Below are positions 12,603 through 21,502 of a stretch of 64,000 nucleotides of DNA, piece after piece. A program made the position numbers and the translations under genes. Every line of letters starts with the position of its first letter. Within the stretch, counting starts at the first letter, position 1. Source of the DNA: Bifidobacterium scardovii JCM 12489 = DSM 13734 (lineage in GTDB: Bacteria > Actinomycetota > Actinomycetes > Actinomycetales > Bifidobacteriaceae); NCBI RefSeq assembly GCF_001042635.1, contig NZ_AP012331.1, positions 1,612,001 to 1,676,000 on the forward strand, written 5' to 3'. The notes under the pieces were generated by a model. It had not been told where the DNA came from. It saw only the letters and a program-made list of their open reading frames with translations, and ran no database searches.

Positions 12603-13463
12603 TTATTTCATGTATTCCTCGAGGCATTGGCCGGATTCGTGCATGGCTTTCGCGGCGTCGGCGCCGACGTAGCGGTAGTGCCATGCCTCGTACGCGTTGC
12701 CGGTGAAATCCGTCTTGCCGTCCGGATAGCGCAGGATGAAGCCGTACCGCCATGCGTTGGACGCCAGCCAGTCGTACACCCGCTGATTGGCGTCCGCATC
12801 GGACGCGCCAGCCGCATTGACGTCGACGGCGAGGCCGATCTCGTGCTCGCTGGTGCCCGGGATCGCCACCCACTGCGAGGCTTTGTCCTCGGCCTCCTGC
12901 TTGGACATGCCCTCGTTGCGGTAGACGATCACCTTGTCGTTCATCAGCTGCTGCTGTTCGGCGCGCGTGCGGTATCCCGCGCTCACCTCCGGATCGAGGC
13001 CGTCCGCGCGCATCGCGTCGAACATGCGCTGCAGATCGGGGTAGATGCGCGAATCCACGCGCTGGCCGTTGCCCAGTTCGGTCAATTCGGGAGCCGGATA
13101 ATCGTCGGGAATGCGGTTCCAGCGGTTCACGATGATCAGGTTCCACCGGTCCGCGGCGTAGGAGGCCTGCGGGGTTCCCGGCGCGAACGGCCCCCAGCCG
13201 GCGAAGCGCCCGAGCAGCGCTTTGGCAAGGCGCTTGCGGCGCACTGATTGGAAACTGCGGGTCCCGCCGTGGCTCCCGGCGGAGGCTCCGTCCCCGGCGA
13301 CGGTGCCGCGGGCTTCGCGGGAACCACGCACGGCCCCCATGGATCGGCGTGCAGCCTCGGAAGGGGCATGCGGAGCCGAATCGGAAGCCGGCGGCCGCAT
13401 GGCGGCCGTGCGGACGCATGGCGTGGTGACGGGGATCGAATCGCTGGTGATGACGCGTGCCAT
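12603..13463 (-). CDS. M15 family (VanY-like) D-alanyl-D-alanine carboxypeptidase
   Basis: This is a zinc peptidase that trims the terminal D-Ala from peptidoglycan stem peptides outside the membrane. The catalytic part (about 105-286) has the M15B signature: SAGYRTRAEQQ at 161-171, zinc/catalytic SEHEIGLAVD at 205-214 and EAWHYRYVG at 259-267. The first 100 residues are basic and low complexity. I see no clear signal peptide, only a weak hydrophobic stretch after RRKRLAK at about 75-95, so export is uncertain. AAAGGAGCGACC precedes the ATG. It stands alone, between the repeat array and the pcp operon. Confidence 0.88.
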   Translation of the reverse strand: MARVITSDSIPVTTPCVRTAAMRPPASDSAPHAPSEAARRSMGAVRGSREARGTVAGDGASAGSHGGTRSFQSVRRKRLAKALLGRFAGWGPFAPGTPQASYAADRWNLIIVNRWNRIPDDYPAPELTELGNGQRVDSRIYPDLQRMFDAMRADGLDPEVSAGYRTRAEQQQLMNDKVIVYRNEGMSKQEAEDKASQWVAIPGTSEHEIGLAVDVNAAGASDADANQRVYDWLASNAWRYGFILRYPDGKTDFTGNAYEAWHYRYVGADAAKAMHESGQCLEEYMK

Positions 13464-13601
13464 GGTCGCTCCTTTTCCTCTGCTGGCTTCAGCATAGAAA
13501 GGAACGGTCGGCTGCGCCCTCGGTCACGGGAATGATTGGACCCTGACCATACCCTGATTATTCCCTGATCCCATCCGCCACGCGGATGAGATCAGAGGCG
13601 T

Positions 13602-14252
13602 CTAGTGGGTCTCCCCCATGATGTCGTCGTGATCGACCTCGACGCTGACTGCGGCCTCGATGGCGGCCTCGATGCCCCGGGCCATTGTCGCTATCTCCAT
13701 GGTCGGAGTGCCGTTCGCCTTGCCCACGCCCTGCGCGGTGGCGTACGGCACGTGGATGAACCCGCCCTTGACGCCGGGGAACTTGCGGTCGAGCAGATAG
13801 AGCACGTGGTACATGATGCTGTTGCACACGTAGGTGCCGGCCGTGTACGACATGAACGCGGGAATGCCGTGGTCGTTGATGTTCTTGACCATCGCCTTGA
13901 CCGGCAGCGTGGCGAAGTACGCGGTGTCACCGTCCTCGCGCAGGGGCGTGTCGAACGGCTGTTCGCCGTCGTTGTCGGGGATGCGCGCCTCGGCGAGGTT
14001 GATCGCGACCTTCTCGACGGTCAGGGCCGAACGCCCGCCGGCCTGCCCGATGCACAGCACGTAGTCGGGCCTCTCGCGCGCGATCGCCTCTTCGACCACC
14101 TGTGCACTGCGCGTGAACACGGTCGGGATCTCCAGCTTGACCACCTGCGCCCCGGCGATCTCGTCGGGCAGCAGCTTGACCGCCTCGAATGCGGGGTTGA
14201 CCGGCTCTCCGCCGAACGGGTCGAATCCGGTGACCAGAATCTTGTGGCTCAT
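13602..14252 (-). CDS. pcp: Pyroglutamyl-peptidase I
   Basis: Pcp removes N-terminal pyroglutamate (5-oxoproline) from peptides in the cytoplasm; it is a C15 cysteine peptidase. The 216-residue length is typical and the catalytic triad is in place at Glu80 (TVEKVAIN), Cys143 (TYVCNSIMY) and His167 (FIHVPYA). The N-terminal [15 protein letters not shown] is the family fingerprint. The ATG is preceded by GAAGGAG. It follows the DUF979 and DUF969 genes on the same strand with a gap of about 105 nt, which fits an operon that imports and liberates 5-oxoproline. Confidence 0.96.
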   Translation of the reverse strand: MSHKILVTGFDPFGGEPVNPAFEAVKLLPDEIAGAQVVKLEIPTVFTRSAQVVEEAIARERPDYVLCIGQAGGRSALTVEKVAINLAEARIPDNDGEQPFDTPLREDGDTAYFATLPVKAMVKNINDHGIPAFMSYTAGTYVCNSIMYHVLYLLDRKFPGVKGGFIHVPYATAQGVGKANGTPTMEIATMARGIEAAIEAAVSVEVDHDDIMGETH

Positions 14253-14357
14253 GGCACACTCCTTCGTTGTTGTTGGTTTGGTATGAACGGGCGCGCGGCG
14301 GCGACCGGAAGGCCGCCCTCCGCGCGCCGGACGCGCCGAGACGGGTTTCGGAACGGG

Positions 14358-15311
14358 CTACCGGGCGATCAGCATGTAGACGATCTGCACGACGATCATC
14401 ACCAGCGCCGGCAGCACCTGCTTCTTGATCACGCCCATGCGGTCCTTCATGTCGAGCATCGCGACGGGCACGATGTTGAAGTTGGCCGCCATCGGCGTGC
14501 ACAGCGTGCCGCAGTAGCCGCAGGTCAGCGCCAGGATGCCGATCACGGCCGGGTCGGCGCCGTACGCGAGCACGAACGGCGCGCCGATGCCCACGGTCAT
14601 CACGGTGATCGCGGCGAAGGCGTTGCCCATGATCATCGTGAACAGCATCATGCCGACGCCGAACACAATGATGCCGACCGTGACGTTGCCCTTGGGGATG
14701 ATGCCGCCGACCAGTTCGGCGATCACGTCGCCGACGCCCGCGGCGGTGAAGATCGCGCCGAGGCTGGCCAGCAGCATCGGCAGCATGCACAGCGCACCCA
14801 TCGACGAGAGCAGCCGCTCCGAATCGTTGAGGAAGACGGTCGGCTTGTTGTCGCGCGAGAAGGCGTACAGGATCACGGCGGCGATCATCACGCCGATGCA
14901 GCAGCCGGTCAGGGCGCTGACGCTCGGGATCAGCGCGCCGATGATCGCGAACACGCCGAGGCACAGGGCCGGAACGAAGATGCGCATGCCGATGCGCTTG
15001 AAGTTCGCGGCCACCTCCGATTCGCTCGGCGCGCCGGCGTCGGAGGCTGCGCCCTTGCGTACCTGTCGGAAGATCGCGGGGATGACCATGACGATGATGA
15101 GCACGCCGTCGGCGACGGCGGGAATCCACCGGCCGAACGCGATGACGACGCCGAGCGCGGTCCAGAACACGAAGGTGCCGTAGCGGGCCTTGTTGGTCTT
15201 GTCGAGCAGGTTGCGCACGCCCGCGTACACGGACATGAATCCCATGAAGATGTAGAAGACCTCGAGGATCTTCGTGCCGATGGTAACGGTCGGGTCCATG
15301 AAGAACGACAT
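14358..15311 (-). CDS. DUF979 family 5-oxoproline transporter subunit
   Basis: A 317-residue polytopic membrane protein with about nine hydrophobic segments (for example ILEVFYIFMGFMSVYAGV, FVPALCLGVFAIIGALI, MLFTMIMGNAFAAITVMTVGIG). It matches DUF979, a family almost always encoded next to DUF969 and often next to pyroglutamyl peptidase, and named on that basis as a two-part 5-oxoproline transporter. The start ATG lies 1 nt after the DUF969 stop, so the two are translationally coupled. Transport specificity is inferred from gene neighbourhood, not from visible residues. Confidence 0.88.
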   Translation of the reverse strand: MSFFMDPTVTIGTKILEVFYIFMGFMSVYAGVRNLLDKTNKARYGTFVFWTALGVVIAFGRWIPAVADGVLIIVMVIPAIFRQVRKGAASDAGAPSESEVAANFKRIGMRIFVPALCLGVFAIIGALIPSVSALTGCCIGVMIAAVILYAFSRDNKPTVFLNDSERLLSSMGALCMLPMLLASLGAIFTAAGVGDVIAELVGGIIPKGNVTVGIIVFGVGMMLFTMIMGNAFAAITVMTVGIGAPFVLAYGADPAVIGILALTCGYCGTLCTPMAANFNIVPVAMLDMKDRMGVIKKQVLPALVMIVVQIVYMLIAR

Positions 15312-15312
15312 G

Positions 15313-16026
15313 TCACGCCTCCTTGCCGTTGCCGGCCGTCGCGGCGGCCGCGCCGTAGTACTTCTTGCGCAGGCGCGCGTCCTTGACCATGTAGTAGGCG
15401 GCGGTGACCGCCACGGCGATCACCGCGACCGGGACCTCGATGGCGGCCATGCGCAGCAGCTCGACGTCGTAGCCGAGCGGCTTCAGGGTGGACTGCACGA
15501 GCAGCGCGCCGGCGGTGCCCACGAACAGCACCTGGCCGAAGAACCACGCCACGTTCTCCATGCCGGAGGCCATGCCCTTGAGCTCCTCCACGTACTCGTC
15601 GTTCGGCTTGTGCCCGGAGGCCTCGATGGCGCCGACCGCCATCGGCATGATGACGGGGCGCACGAATCCGGCGACGCCGCCGAAGCTCACGTTGAACGCG
15701 GCGAACACGAGACGCATCACGCCGTAGAGGGCGATCACCATGCCGGGCGTGGCGTTCCTCACCTTGCCGATGAGCTGCGCGGCGGCGGTTTTCAGGCCGT
15801 TGCGCTCCAGGGTGCCGGTGACCAGCAGCACGATGATGAAGATCGCCATGCTCCGGTTCGAGACGAACGAGGTGCCCAGCGTGGTGAGGAAGCCGTCGGC
15901 GCCGATGCCGCCGACGAGCGCGGTCACCACGGCCGCCACGATGATGATCAGGATCGCGTCGAGCTTGAGGGCGAAGCCCACTATCACGATCACGATTCCC
16001 AAAAGCACGAGATAATTCGGGTCCAT
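15313..16026 (-). CDS. DUF969 family 5-oxoproline transporter subunit
   Basis: A 237-residue membrane protein starting MDPNYLVLLGIVIVIVGFALKL, with about six transmembrane segments and a short basic cytoplasmic C-terminus (DARLRKKYYG). It belongs to DUF969, the obligate partner of DUF979. I start at the ATG at 16026; the frame is open further upstream but the extension is not membrane-like and overlaps the promoter region. GGAAGGAATTCCC precedes the start. It heads the DUF969-DUF979-pcp operon, divergent from the ABC-F gene. Confidence 0.88.
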   Translation of the reverse strand: MDPNYLVLLGIVIVIVGFALKLDAILIIIVAAVVTALVGGIGADGFLTTLGTSFVSNRSMAIFIIVLLVTGTLERNGLKTAAAQLIGKVRNATPGMVIALYGVMRLVFAAFNVSFGGVAGFVRPVIMPMAVGAIEASGHKPNDEYVEELKGMASGMENVAWFFGQVLFVGTAGALLVQSTLKPLGYDVELLRMAAIEVPVAVIAVAVTAAYYMVKDARLRKKYYGAAAATAGNGKEA

Positions 16027-16264
16027 GCGGGAATTCCTTCCTAGTACTGCACACGCATGCACACGCGTCAAGCCGCGACATTGTGCCGGAAGCGTGTATG
16101 GATATAGACAGTGTACGACCAAAACGTTTCGGATCGGGAGATGTTGCGGAAAAATCCCGCGCCGTGCGGCCCCGCGGGCGCATCGGCAGGGCGTTCGCTA
16201 TGATGGTCGGTTGGACTTTTACGCACTGCTGACAGGCATCGATTACAGGCAAGTAGGTTGATTC
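16027..16264. promoter_or_regulatory. Divergent promoter region between DUF969 operon and ABC-F gene
   Basis: This 238-nt gap separates two divergent transcription units. A plausible plus-strand -10 (TATGAT at 16199-16204) stands about 60 nt before the ABC-F start, but I see no convincing -35. The ABC-F ATG has only a weak Shine-Dalgarno (AAGTAGG). No operator or attenuator is evident. Confidence 0.4.
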
Positions 16265-17866
16265 ATGGCTATTGAGGCGCAGGGACTCGAGATTCAGATC
16301 GGAGCGCGCACGCTGCTGCATCCGACGGACTTTCATGTGGCCAAGGGCGACAAGATCGGTCTGGTCGGCCGCAACGGCGCCGGCAAGACGACGCTGACCC
16401 GCGTGATCACCGGCGACATGCTGCCGACCTCCGGCAAGGTGCGCGTCTCGGGCAAGCTCGGCTATCTGCCGCAGGACACGCACGCCGCCGATCAGGAGCA
16501 GACCGCGCTCGACCGCATGATGAGCGCCCGCGACATCGCCGCGATCATCAGCCGCATGCGCAAGTGCGAGAAGGAGATGACCGATCCCGATCCGGACGTG
16601 ATGACGCGCGCGATGAACCGCTACGACAAGATCATGCAGGATTTCGACAAGGCCGGCGGATACGCGGCGCAGTCCGAGGCGATCGCGATGGCCGACAGCC
16701 TCGGACTGCCGCAGGACGTGATGAACCGCCCGCTCGGCACGCTTTCGGGCGGCCAGCGCCGGCGCATCGAACTGGCGCGCATCCTGTTCTCCGACGCGGA
16801 CACGCTGATCCTCGACGAGCCGACCAACCACTTGGACGCCGATTCGATCGAGTGGCTGCGCGGCTTCCTCAAGAAGTTCGAGGGCGGGTTCCTGGTCATC
16901 TCGCACTCGACCGAGCTGCTCGACGAGACGGTGAACAAGGTGTGGCACTTGGACGCCCAGCTGGGCCAGATCGACATGTACTCGCTCGGCTGGAAGGCGT
17001 ACCTGCACCAGCGCGTGGTCGACGAGGAGCGCCGCCGCCGCGAGCGCGAGGTCGCCGAGAAGAAGGCCGAACGGCTCATGAAGCAGGGCATCCGCCTGCA
17101 TGCCAAGGCCACCAAGGCCGTGGCCGCGCAGAACATGATGCGCCGCGCCGAGCGCCTGCTGTCCGAAACGAGCGAGGCGCAGAAGGCCGAGAAGGTGGCG
17201 GACATCCGCTTCCCCGAGCCGGCGCCCTGCGGGCGCACGCCGATCATGGCCAAGGAGATCTCGAAGGCGTACGGCTCGAACATCGTGTTCGCCGGCGTGA
17301 ATCTGGCGGTCGACAAGGGCTCGCGCGTGGTGATCCTCGGCTACAACGGCGCCGGCAAGACCACGACGCTGCGCCTGCTCGCGCACATCGAGGAGCCGGA
17401 CACCGGCTCGGTCGACTACGGCCACGGCTGCAAGATCGGCTACTTCGCGCAGGAGCACGACACGCTGGATCTCGACGCCACCGTGCTGGAGAACCTGCAG
17501 CACGTCGCGCCCGAGCTCGACAACACGCAGGCGCGCTCCATCCTCGGATCGTTCCTGTTCTCGGGCGACGACGCAATGAAGCCGGCCAAGGTGCTCTCCG
17601 GCGGCGAGAAGACCCGCCTGGCCCTGGCCACGCTGGTGACCTCGCGCGCCAACGTGCTGCTGCTCGACGAGCCGACCAACAACCTCGACCCGGCCTCGCG
17701 CGAGGAGATCCTCAAGGCCATCGCCAAGTACGAGGGCGCGATCGTGCTCGTCACCCACGACGAGGGCGCCGTGCAGGCCCTGAACCCGGAGCGCGTGCTG
17801 CTCATGCCCGACGGCGACGAGGACCTGTGGAACGACTCGTATCTGGATCTCGTCGCCGAGGAGTAG
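16265..17866 (+). CDS. ABC-F family ATP-binding cassette protein
   Basis: A soluble 533-residue protein with two ABC domains and no transmembrane segments, the ABC-F architecture of ribosome-associated translation factors and antibiotic-resistance proteins. Walker A motifs are GRNGAGKTT (about 36-44) and GYNGAGKTT (about 360). Signatures are LSGGQRRRIELARIL and LSGGEKTRLALA, and Walker B sites ILDEPTNHLD and LLDEPTNNLD. A charged interdomain linker of about 80 residues (EERRRREREVAEKKAERLMKQ and on) is the P-site tRNA interaction motif region. This subgroup is common in actinobacteria. No resistance function can be assigned from sequence. Confidence 0.93.
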   Translation: MAIEAQGLEIQIGARTLLHPTDFHVAKGDKIGLVGRNGAGKTTLTRVITGDMLPTSGKVRVSGKLGYLPQDTHAADQEQTALDRMMSARDIAAIISRMRKCEKEMTDPDPDVMTRAMNRYDKIMQDFDKAGGYAAQSEAIAMADSLGLPQDVMNRPLGTLSGGQRRRIELARILFSDADTLILDEPTNHLDADSIEWLRGFLKKFEGGFLVISHSTELLDETVNKVWHLDAQLGQIDMYSLGWKAYLHQRVVDEERRRREREVAEKKAERLMKQGIRLHAKATKAVAAQNMMRRAERLLSETSEAQKAEKVADIRFPEPAPCGRTPIMAKEISKAYGSNIVFAGVNLAVDKGSRVVILGYNGAGKTTTLRLLAHIEEPDTGSVDYGHGCKIGYFAQEHDTLDLDATVLENLQHVAPELDNTQARSILGSFLFSGDDAMKPAKVLSGGEKTRLALATLVTSRANVLLLDEPTNNLDPASREEILKAIAKYEGAIVLVTHDEGAVQALNPERVLLMPDGDEDLWNDSYLDLVAEE

Positions 17867-17943
17867 GGGCGGCGCGGGCCGGCCGCATACTGTTATACAG
17901 TAAAGCGATACAGTATCGCGACTGTTATGTTCGAATATGAAAC

Positions 17944-17984
17944 AGTCCTCCGGAACCCTTGCATATCAAGGGTTCCGGAGGACT
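17944..17984. terminator. Bidirectional terminator between ABC-F and ABC importer genes
   Basis: A perfect 18-bp inverted repeat (arms 17944-17961 and 17967-17984, AGTCCTCCGGAACCCTTG and its complement) with a 5-nt loop. It lies between the convergent ABC-F gene and the carbohydrate importer and would serve both strands. Confidence 0.85.
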
Positions 17985-18024
17985 TGCCATATCCGTGCCC
18001 CACGCGGACGGCGGCTTGGCCGGC

Positions 18025-18882
18025 TTAGCCCTTGACCGCGCCGGCGGTGACCCCCTCGACGATGAACCGCTGCAGGAACAGGTACATGATGAGGATCGGC
18101 AGCATGGCCAGCAGCAGCGCCGCCATGATCAGGCCGATGTCGTTGGAGTACGTGCCGTAGAAGATCTGCGTGGCGATCGGGATGGTGTACAGCTCGCGCT
18201 TGCCGAGCACTAGGGAGGGCAGCAGATAGTCGTTCCAGAAGGCCATCGCGTCGATGATCGTGATGGTGGCGATCGTCGGCTTGAGCAGGGGGAACACGAT
18301 GGTCCAGAAGGTGCGCCATGTGCTGCAGCCGTCCATGCCGGCGGCCTCCTCGAGCTCGATCGGCACGTTGGTCTTGATCGCGCCGTGGAACATGAACGTG
18401 GCCAGCGAGACGGAGAAGCCAACATGCATGAGGATCAGCGTCACCCTGTGGTTCAGCACGCCGAACATGCCGCCGTACACGGAGACCAGCGGGACCATGA
18501 GCACCTGGAACGGGATGACCATCGAGGCCACCATCGCGGCGAAGAAGATGGAGCACGCCTTCCACGCGGGGTTGCGGACGATCACGTACGCGGCCATCGC
18601 CGACACCAGCACCGTGAGCACCGTGGCGCAGACGGTGATGACCGCCGAGTTGGCGAACACCGTCCAGAAGTTCATCTTCTCCATGGCGTCCGGGAAGTTG
18701 TCCAGGGTGAAGCCCCGCTTGCCGATCAGGGCGAGCGGCGCGGTGTTGATGTCGGCCTTCTTCTTGAAGACGTTGATGACCACCAGCAGGAACGGCAGGA
18801 TGAACGCCAGCAGCGCCGCCGACAGCAGGGCGAACACGATGGCGTGGATGGCCCTTGTCCGGATGTTGTTCTGGCTTGTCAT
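18025..18882 (-). CDS. Carbohydrate ABC transporter permease (MalG type)
   Basis: Inner-membrane permease of a CUT1-family sugar importer, 285 residues, six predicted transmembrane segments. The EAA loop that docks the ATPase is ELEEAAGMDGCSTWRTFWTIVFPLLKP at about 185-211. The N-terminus (RAIHAIVFALLSAALLAFILPFLLVV) and the C-terminal LQRFIVEGVTAGAVKG are typical of MalG-like subunits. Its start codon overlaps the upstream permease stop by one base (TGATG). No ATPase gene is nearby, so it probably uses a shared MsiK-like ATPase encoded elsewhere, as is common in bifidobacteria. Confidence 0.93.
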   Translation of the reverse strand: MTSQNNIRTRAIHAIVFALLSAALLAFILPFLLVVINVFKKKADINTAPLALIGKRGFTLDNFPDAMEKMNFWTVFANSAVITVCATVLTVLVSAMAAYVIVRNPAWKACSIFFAAMVASMVIPFQVLMVPLVSVYGGMFGVLNHRVTLILMHVGFSVSLATFMFHGAIKTNVPIELEEAAGMDGCSTWRTFWTIVFPLLKPTIATITIIDAMAFWNDYLLPSLVLGKRELYTIPIATQIFYGTYSNDIGLIMAALLLAMLPILIMYLFLQRFIVEGVTAGAVKG

Positions 18883-19760
18883 CACGCCTCCACCTCGCCC
18901 TTCTTGCCGATGTACACCTGCAGCACGCCGATGACGGCGCAGATGACGAACAGGATCAGGGCCTCCGCCTGCCCGATGCCGTAGTTCTTGTAGACGAACG
19001 CCTGATTGTAGACGTGCATCGCGGCGAGCACCGACTGGTTGAACGGCTCGCCCTTGGTCAGGGAGAGGTTCAGGTCGTAGACCATGAAGCACCGCGTGGT
19101 GCTCAGGAAGATGCACTGCACGAAGGACGAGCGCATGAGCGGGACGATGACGTGCCACATGGCCTTGGTGGAGTTGCACCCGTCGATCATGGCCGCCTCC
19201 TTGAGGCTCTGGTCGACGCTCATGAAGCCGGCCACGTAGATCAGCATCATGTATCCCGCGTACTGCCAGACCGAAACGAGGATCAGGGCGAACATCGCCC
19301 CGCCCGGGCTGCCGAGCAGCGAGTCCGGCTTGGACCCCGCGAACGCTTCGCCGATGGCGACGAAGGCGCGGTTGAAGACGAACTTCCATATGTAGCCGAG
19401 GACGATGCCGCCGATCAGATTCGGGATGAAGAATCCGGCGCGGAAGAAGTTCTGCCCCTTGATGCCGCTGGTCACCGCGTAGGCGAGGAGGAAGGCGACG
19501 CTGTTGACCAGTACCACGGCGATGACCGAGTAGACGACGGTCCGCCCCAGCGCGGACCAGTACATGGCGTCGGCGAAGGCCTGCCGGTAATTGGACAGCC
19601 CGACGAACGGCTTGGAGTTCGAGACGCCGTCCCAGCTGGTGAAGGTCAGATAGATGCCGTAGATGAACGGCAGCACGACGACGGCGCAGAACAGGATGCC
19701 CGCTGGACCCGCGAATATCAGGAACTGCCCCAACTTGTACGAAAACCTACTGTGTTTCAT
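18882..19760 (-). CDS. Carbohydrate ABC transporter permease (MalF type)
   Basis: Partner permease of the CUT1 importer, 292 residues with six transmembrane segments. It opens with FLIFAGPAGILFCAVVVLPFIYGIYLTFTSW and contains the EAA loop LKEAAMIDGCNSTKAMWHVIVPLM. I start at the ATG at 19760 (MKHSRFSYKLG); an in-frame ATG five codons upstream is possible, and the ribosome binding site is weak for both. The gene follows the binding protein on the same strand with a 139-nt gap and overlaps the MalG-type gene, so the three form one operon. Confidence 0.92.
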   Translation of the reverse strand: MKHSRFSYKLGQFLIFAGPAGILFCAVVVLPFIYGIYLTFTSWDGVSNSKPFVGLSNYRQAFADAMYWSALGRTVVYSVIAVVLVNSVAFLLAYAVTSGIKGQNFFRAGFFIPNLIGGIVLGYIWKFVFNRAFVAIGEAFAGSKPDSLLGSPGGAMFALILVSVWQYAGYMMLIYVAGFMSVDQSLKEAAMIDGCNSTKAMWHVIVPLMRSSFVQCIFLSTTRCFMVYDLNLSLTKGEPFNQSVLAAMHVYNQAFVYKNYGIGQAEALILFVICAVIGVLQVYIGKKGEVEA

Positions 19761-19899
19761 TACAATTCCATTCATGAATCGGGCCGCGGGGCTCGCCCCA
19801 ACGCCGAGCGCCACGACCCGATTGCGATCGATTACATGTGCCGGCCGGTGCCGGCCGGCGTCAGCCAACCGGCCGGCGCTGGCCACACCGGACAGCCGG

Positions 19900-21183
19900 T
19901 CAGGAGACGTAGCCCGAGAGCTTGGCGGTCTTCCAGTACGCGGTGATCGCGTCGGCGAAGCCGTCGCGGTCCTGCTCGCCGGCGAGGTACTTCTGGAAGC
20001 TCGCGCCCAGCACGGAATAGTGGTCGTCCGGCAGGTAGTTGTAGTTCGGGTACATCATGCCGGAGTCGGCGAACTTCTTGACCGACTTGCCCAGCGGATC
20101 GGAGACCTCGAGGGTGTTGGTCTTGAACGGCGAGACCATGGAGCAGTCGTTGACCACGAAGGACTGGCCCTCCTTGTCATTGGCCAGCCAGTTCAGGAAG
20201 TCCTTGGCCGCGGCGCGCTGCGCGTCGGTGGTCTTGGACGAGGAATCGATGAACAGGTACTTGGACCCGCCGCCGACGATCTTCTCGTTGGAGCCGTCGT
20301 CCATGTTCTGCGGGACCGGCATGATGCCCATGTTCTTGGAATAGTCGTACTGGTTGAGCACGGACCAGTCCCAGTTGCCTCCGAACATGAAGGCGATCTC
20401 CCCTTCGGCCAGCTTCTGCTCGGTCACCTCGCGCTCGGCAGAGACGGCGGAGGACTTGGCGTAGTTATTCTCCTTGAGCACGTCGAACGTGTCCATCAGG
20501 GAGTTCCACTTGCGGTTGCCCTTCAGGTCGGCGTTGCCGGCGAGCAGCGCGTCGATGAAGGCCTGCACGTCGCCCTGCTCCTCGTAGGCCTGCGACAGGT
20601 AGTGCGCGCCCAGCGACCAGTCCTCCTTCATGACGCCGGTCGGCGACTTCATGCCGCCGGCCTTGAGTTCCCCGATGAGCTTCTTGAAGTCGTCCAGGGT
20701 CCGGTAGTTCCCCGGATCAAAGTCCTTGCCGGTGGCCTTCTTGATGGCATCGGCATTGTAGATCAGGCCCCTGGCCTCGACGGAGACCGGGAAGCCGTAG
20801 GTCTTGCCGTCGATGGCGATGGCGTAGTCGGTGTCCTTGACCCAGGCCTCGCCGGACAGGTCCACGGCATGCTCGGCGGCGAGGGCGTAGACGTCCTTCG
20901 CGTCGACCATGGAGATGGTGTACGGCTCCTTGGAGGCGTACTTGGTGGCAAGGTGCGCCGCCACGGTGTCGTTGGAGTAGTAGACCTCGACGTTGACGCC
21001 CTTCTCCTTGGAGTATTTCTTGGCCATGGCCTCCATCTGGTCCTCGATCTCGACCTTGGAGTTGAAGATGGTGATCTTGGTGGCGTCGCTCGAAGCCGTG
21101 CCGCCGCACGCGGACAGCATGCCGAGCGACATGACGGCGGCGGTCGCCGCCGCGCCGATTTTCATCCATGAGGAATGTGCCAT
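19900..21183 (-). CDS. Carbohydrate ABC transporter substrate-binding lipoprotein
   Basis: Extracellular solute-binding protein (family 1 type), 427 residues. It has a lipoprotein signal peptide with lipobox LSAC (Cys26) after a hydrophobic core (AAATAAVMSLGMLS). The mature part has the two-lobe fold markers, such as VEARGLIYNADAIKKA and EGEIAFMFGGNWDWSVL, the latter typical for sugar binders. It is first in the importer operon and lies behind a promoter with three LacI-type operators. The substrate cannot be read from sequence; an oligosaccharide or polyol are both possible. GAAAGGAAAATACA precedes the start. Confidence 0.93.
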   Translation of the reverse strand: MAHSSWMKIGAAATAAVMSLGMLSACGGTASSDATKITIFNSKVEIEDQMEAMAKKYSKEKGVNVEVYYSNDTVAAHLATKYASKEPYTISMVDAKDVYALAAEHAVDLSGEAWVKDTDYAIAIDGKTYGFPVSVEARGLIYNADAIKKATGKDFDPGNYRTLDDFKKLIGELKAGGMKSPTGVMKEDWSLGAHYLSQAYEEQGDVQAFIDALLAGNADLKGNRKWNSLMDTFDVLKENNYAKSSAVSAEREVTEQKLAEGEIAFMFGGNWDWSVLNQYDYSKNMGIMPVPQNMDDGSNEKIVGGGSKYLFIDSSSKTTDAQRAAAKDFLNWLANDKEGQSFVVNDCSMVSPFKTNTLEVSDPLGKSVKKFADSGMMYPNYNYLPDDHYSVLGASFQKYLAGEQDRDGFADAITAYWKTAKLSGYVS

Positions 21184-21311
21184 TGTATTTTCCTTTCTCC
21201 GCCACCGTCACGGCAGCTTTGCGCGCGAAGGTGGCATTGGCAATTGCATGCGAGCGCACGAGTCCCAACTTGTCTCATGCGTTTTTTGAATTTCTCCCTT
21301 TTCACCTCGAA

Positions 21312-21405
21312 TCGAACCGGTTCGAGGCATCCCCATGCTTCAAGTTATCATCACCGGACCGGTTCGTCAAATCTTTTACGTTCGGCGTGTCGAATCGGTT
21401 CGACA
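21312..21405 (-). promoter_or_regulatory. Importer promoter with three LacI-family operators
   Basis: A minus-strand promoter reads TTGACG (21365-21370), 17-nt spacer, TAACTT (21342-21347). Three copies of a CGAACCGGTTCG-type palindrome surround it: TCGAACCGGTTCGA at 21312-21325 downstream of the start site, CGGACCGGTTCG at 21355-21366 between -35 and -10, and TGTCGAATCGGTTCGACA at 21388-21405 upstream. Centres are 42 and 36 bp apart. The central CCGG and dyad form are classic for LacI/GalR repressors. No regulator gene is adjacent. Confidence 0.82.
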
Positions 21406-21502
21406 CATTGCATCATGCTGATCAGCGACTATACAAGCCTGATATTCCGCCGATACGGGGCCGACGGGCACAATTCTCCCGGCACGAAGGCGATTCCGCC
21501 GG

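Noticed and set aside
14930..17758. A 942-codon minus-strand frame across the ABC-F gene and the DUF969/979 genes
   Set aside because: It is antisense to a clear ABC-F gene and out of frame with the two membrane genes; composition is not protein-like.
21184..21502. A riboswitch upstream of the sugar-binding protein
   Set aside because: The region is explained by a promoter and three operators; I see no conserved aptamer or terminator/antiterminator pair.
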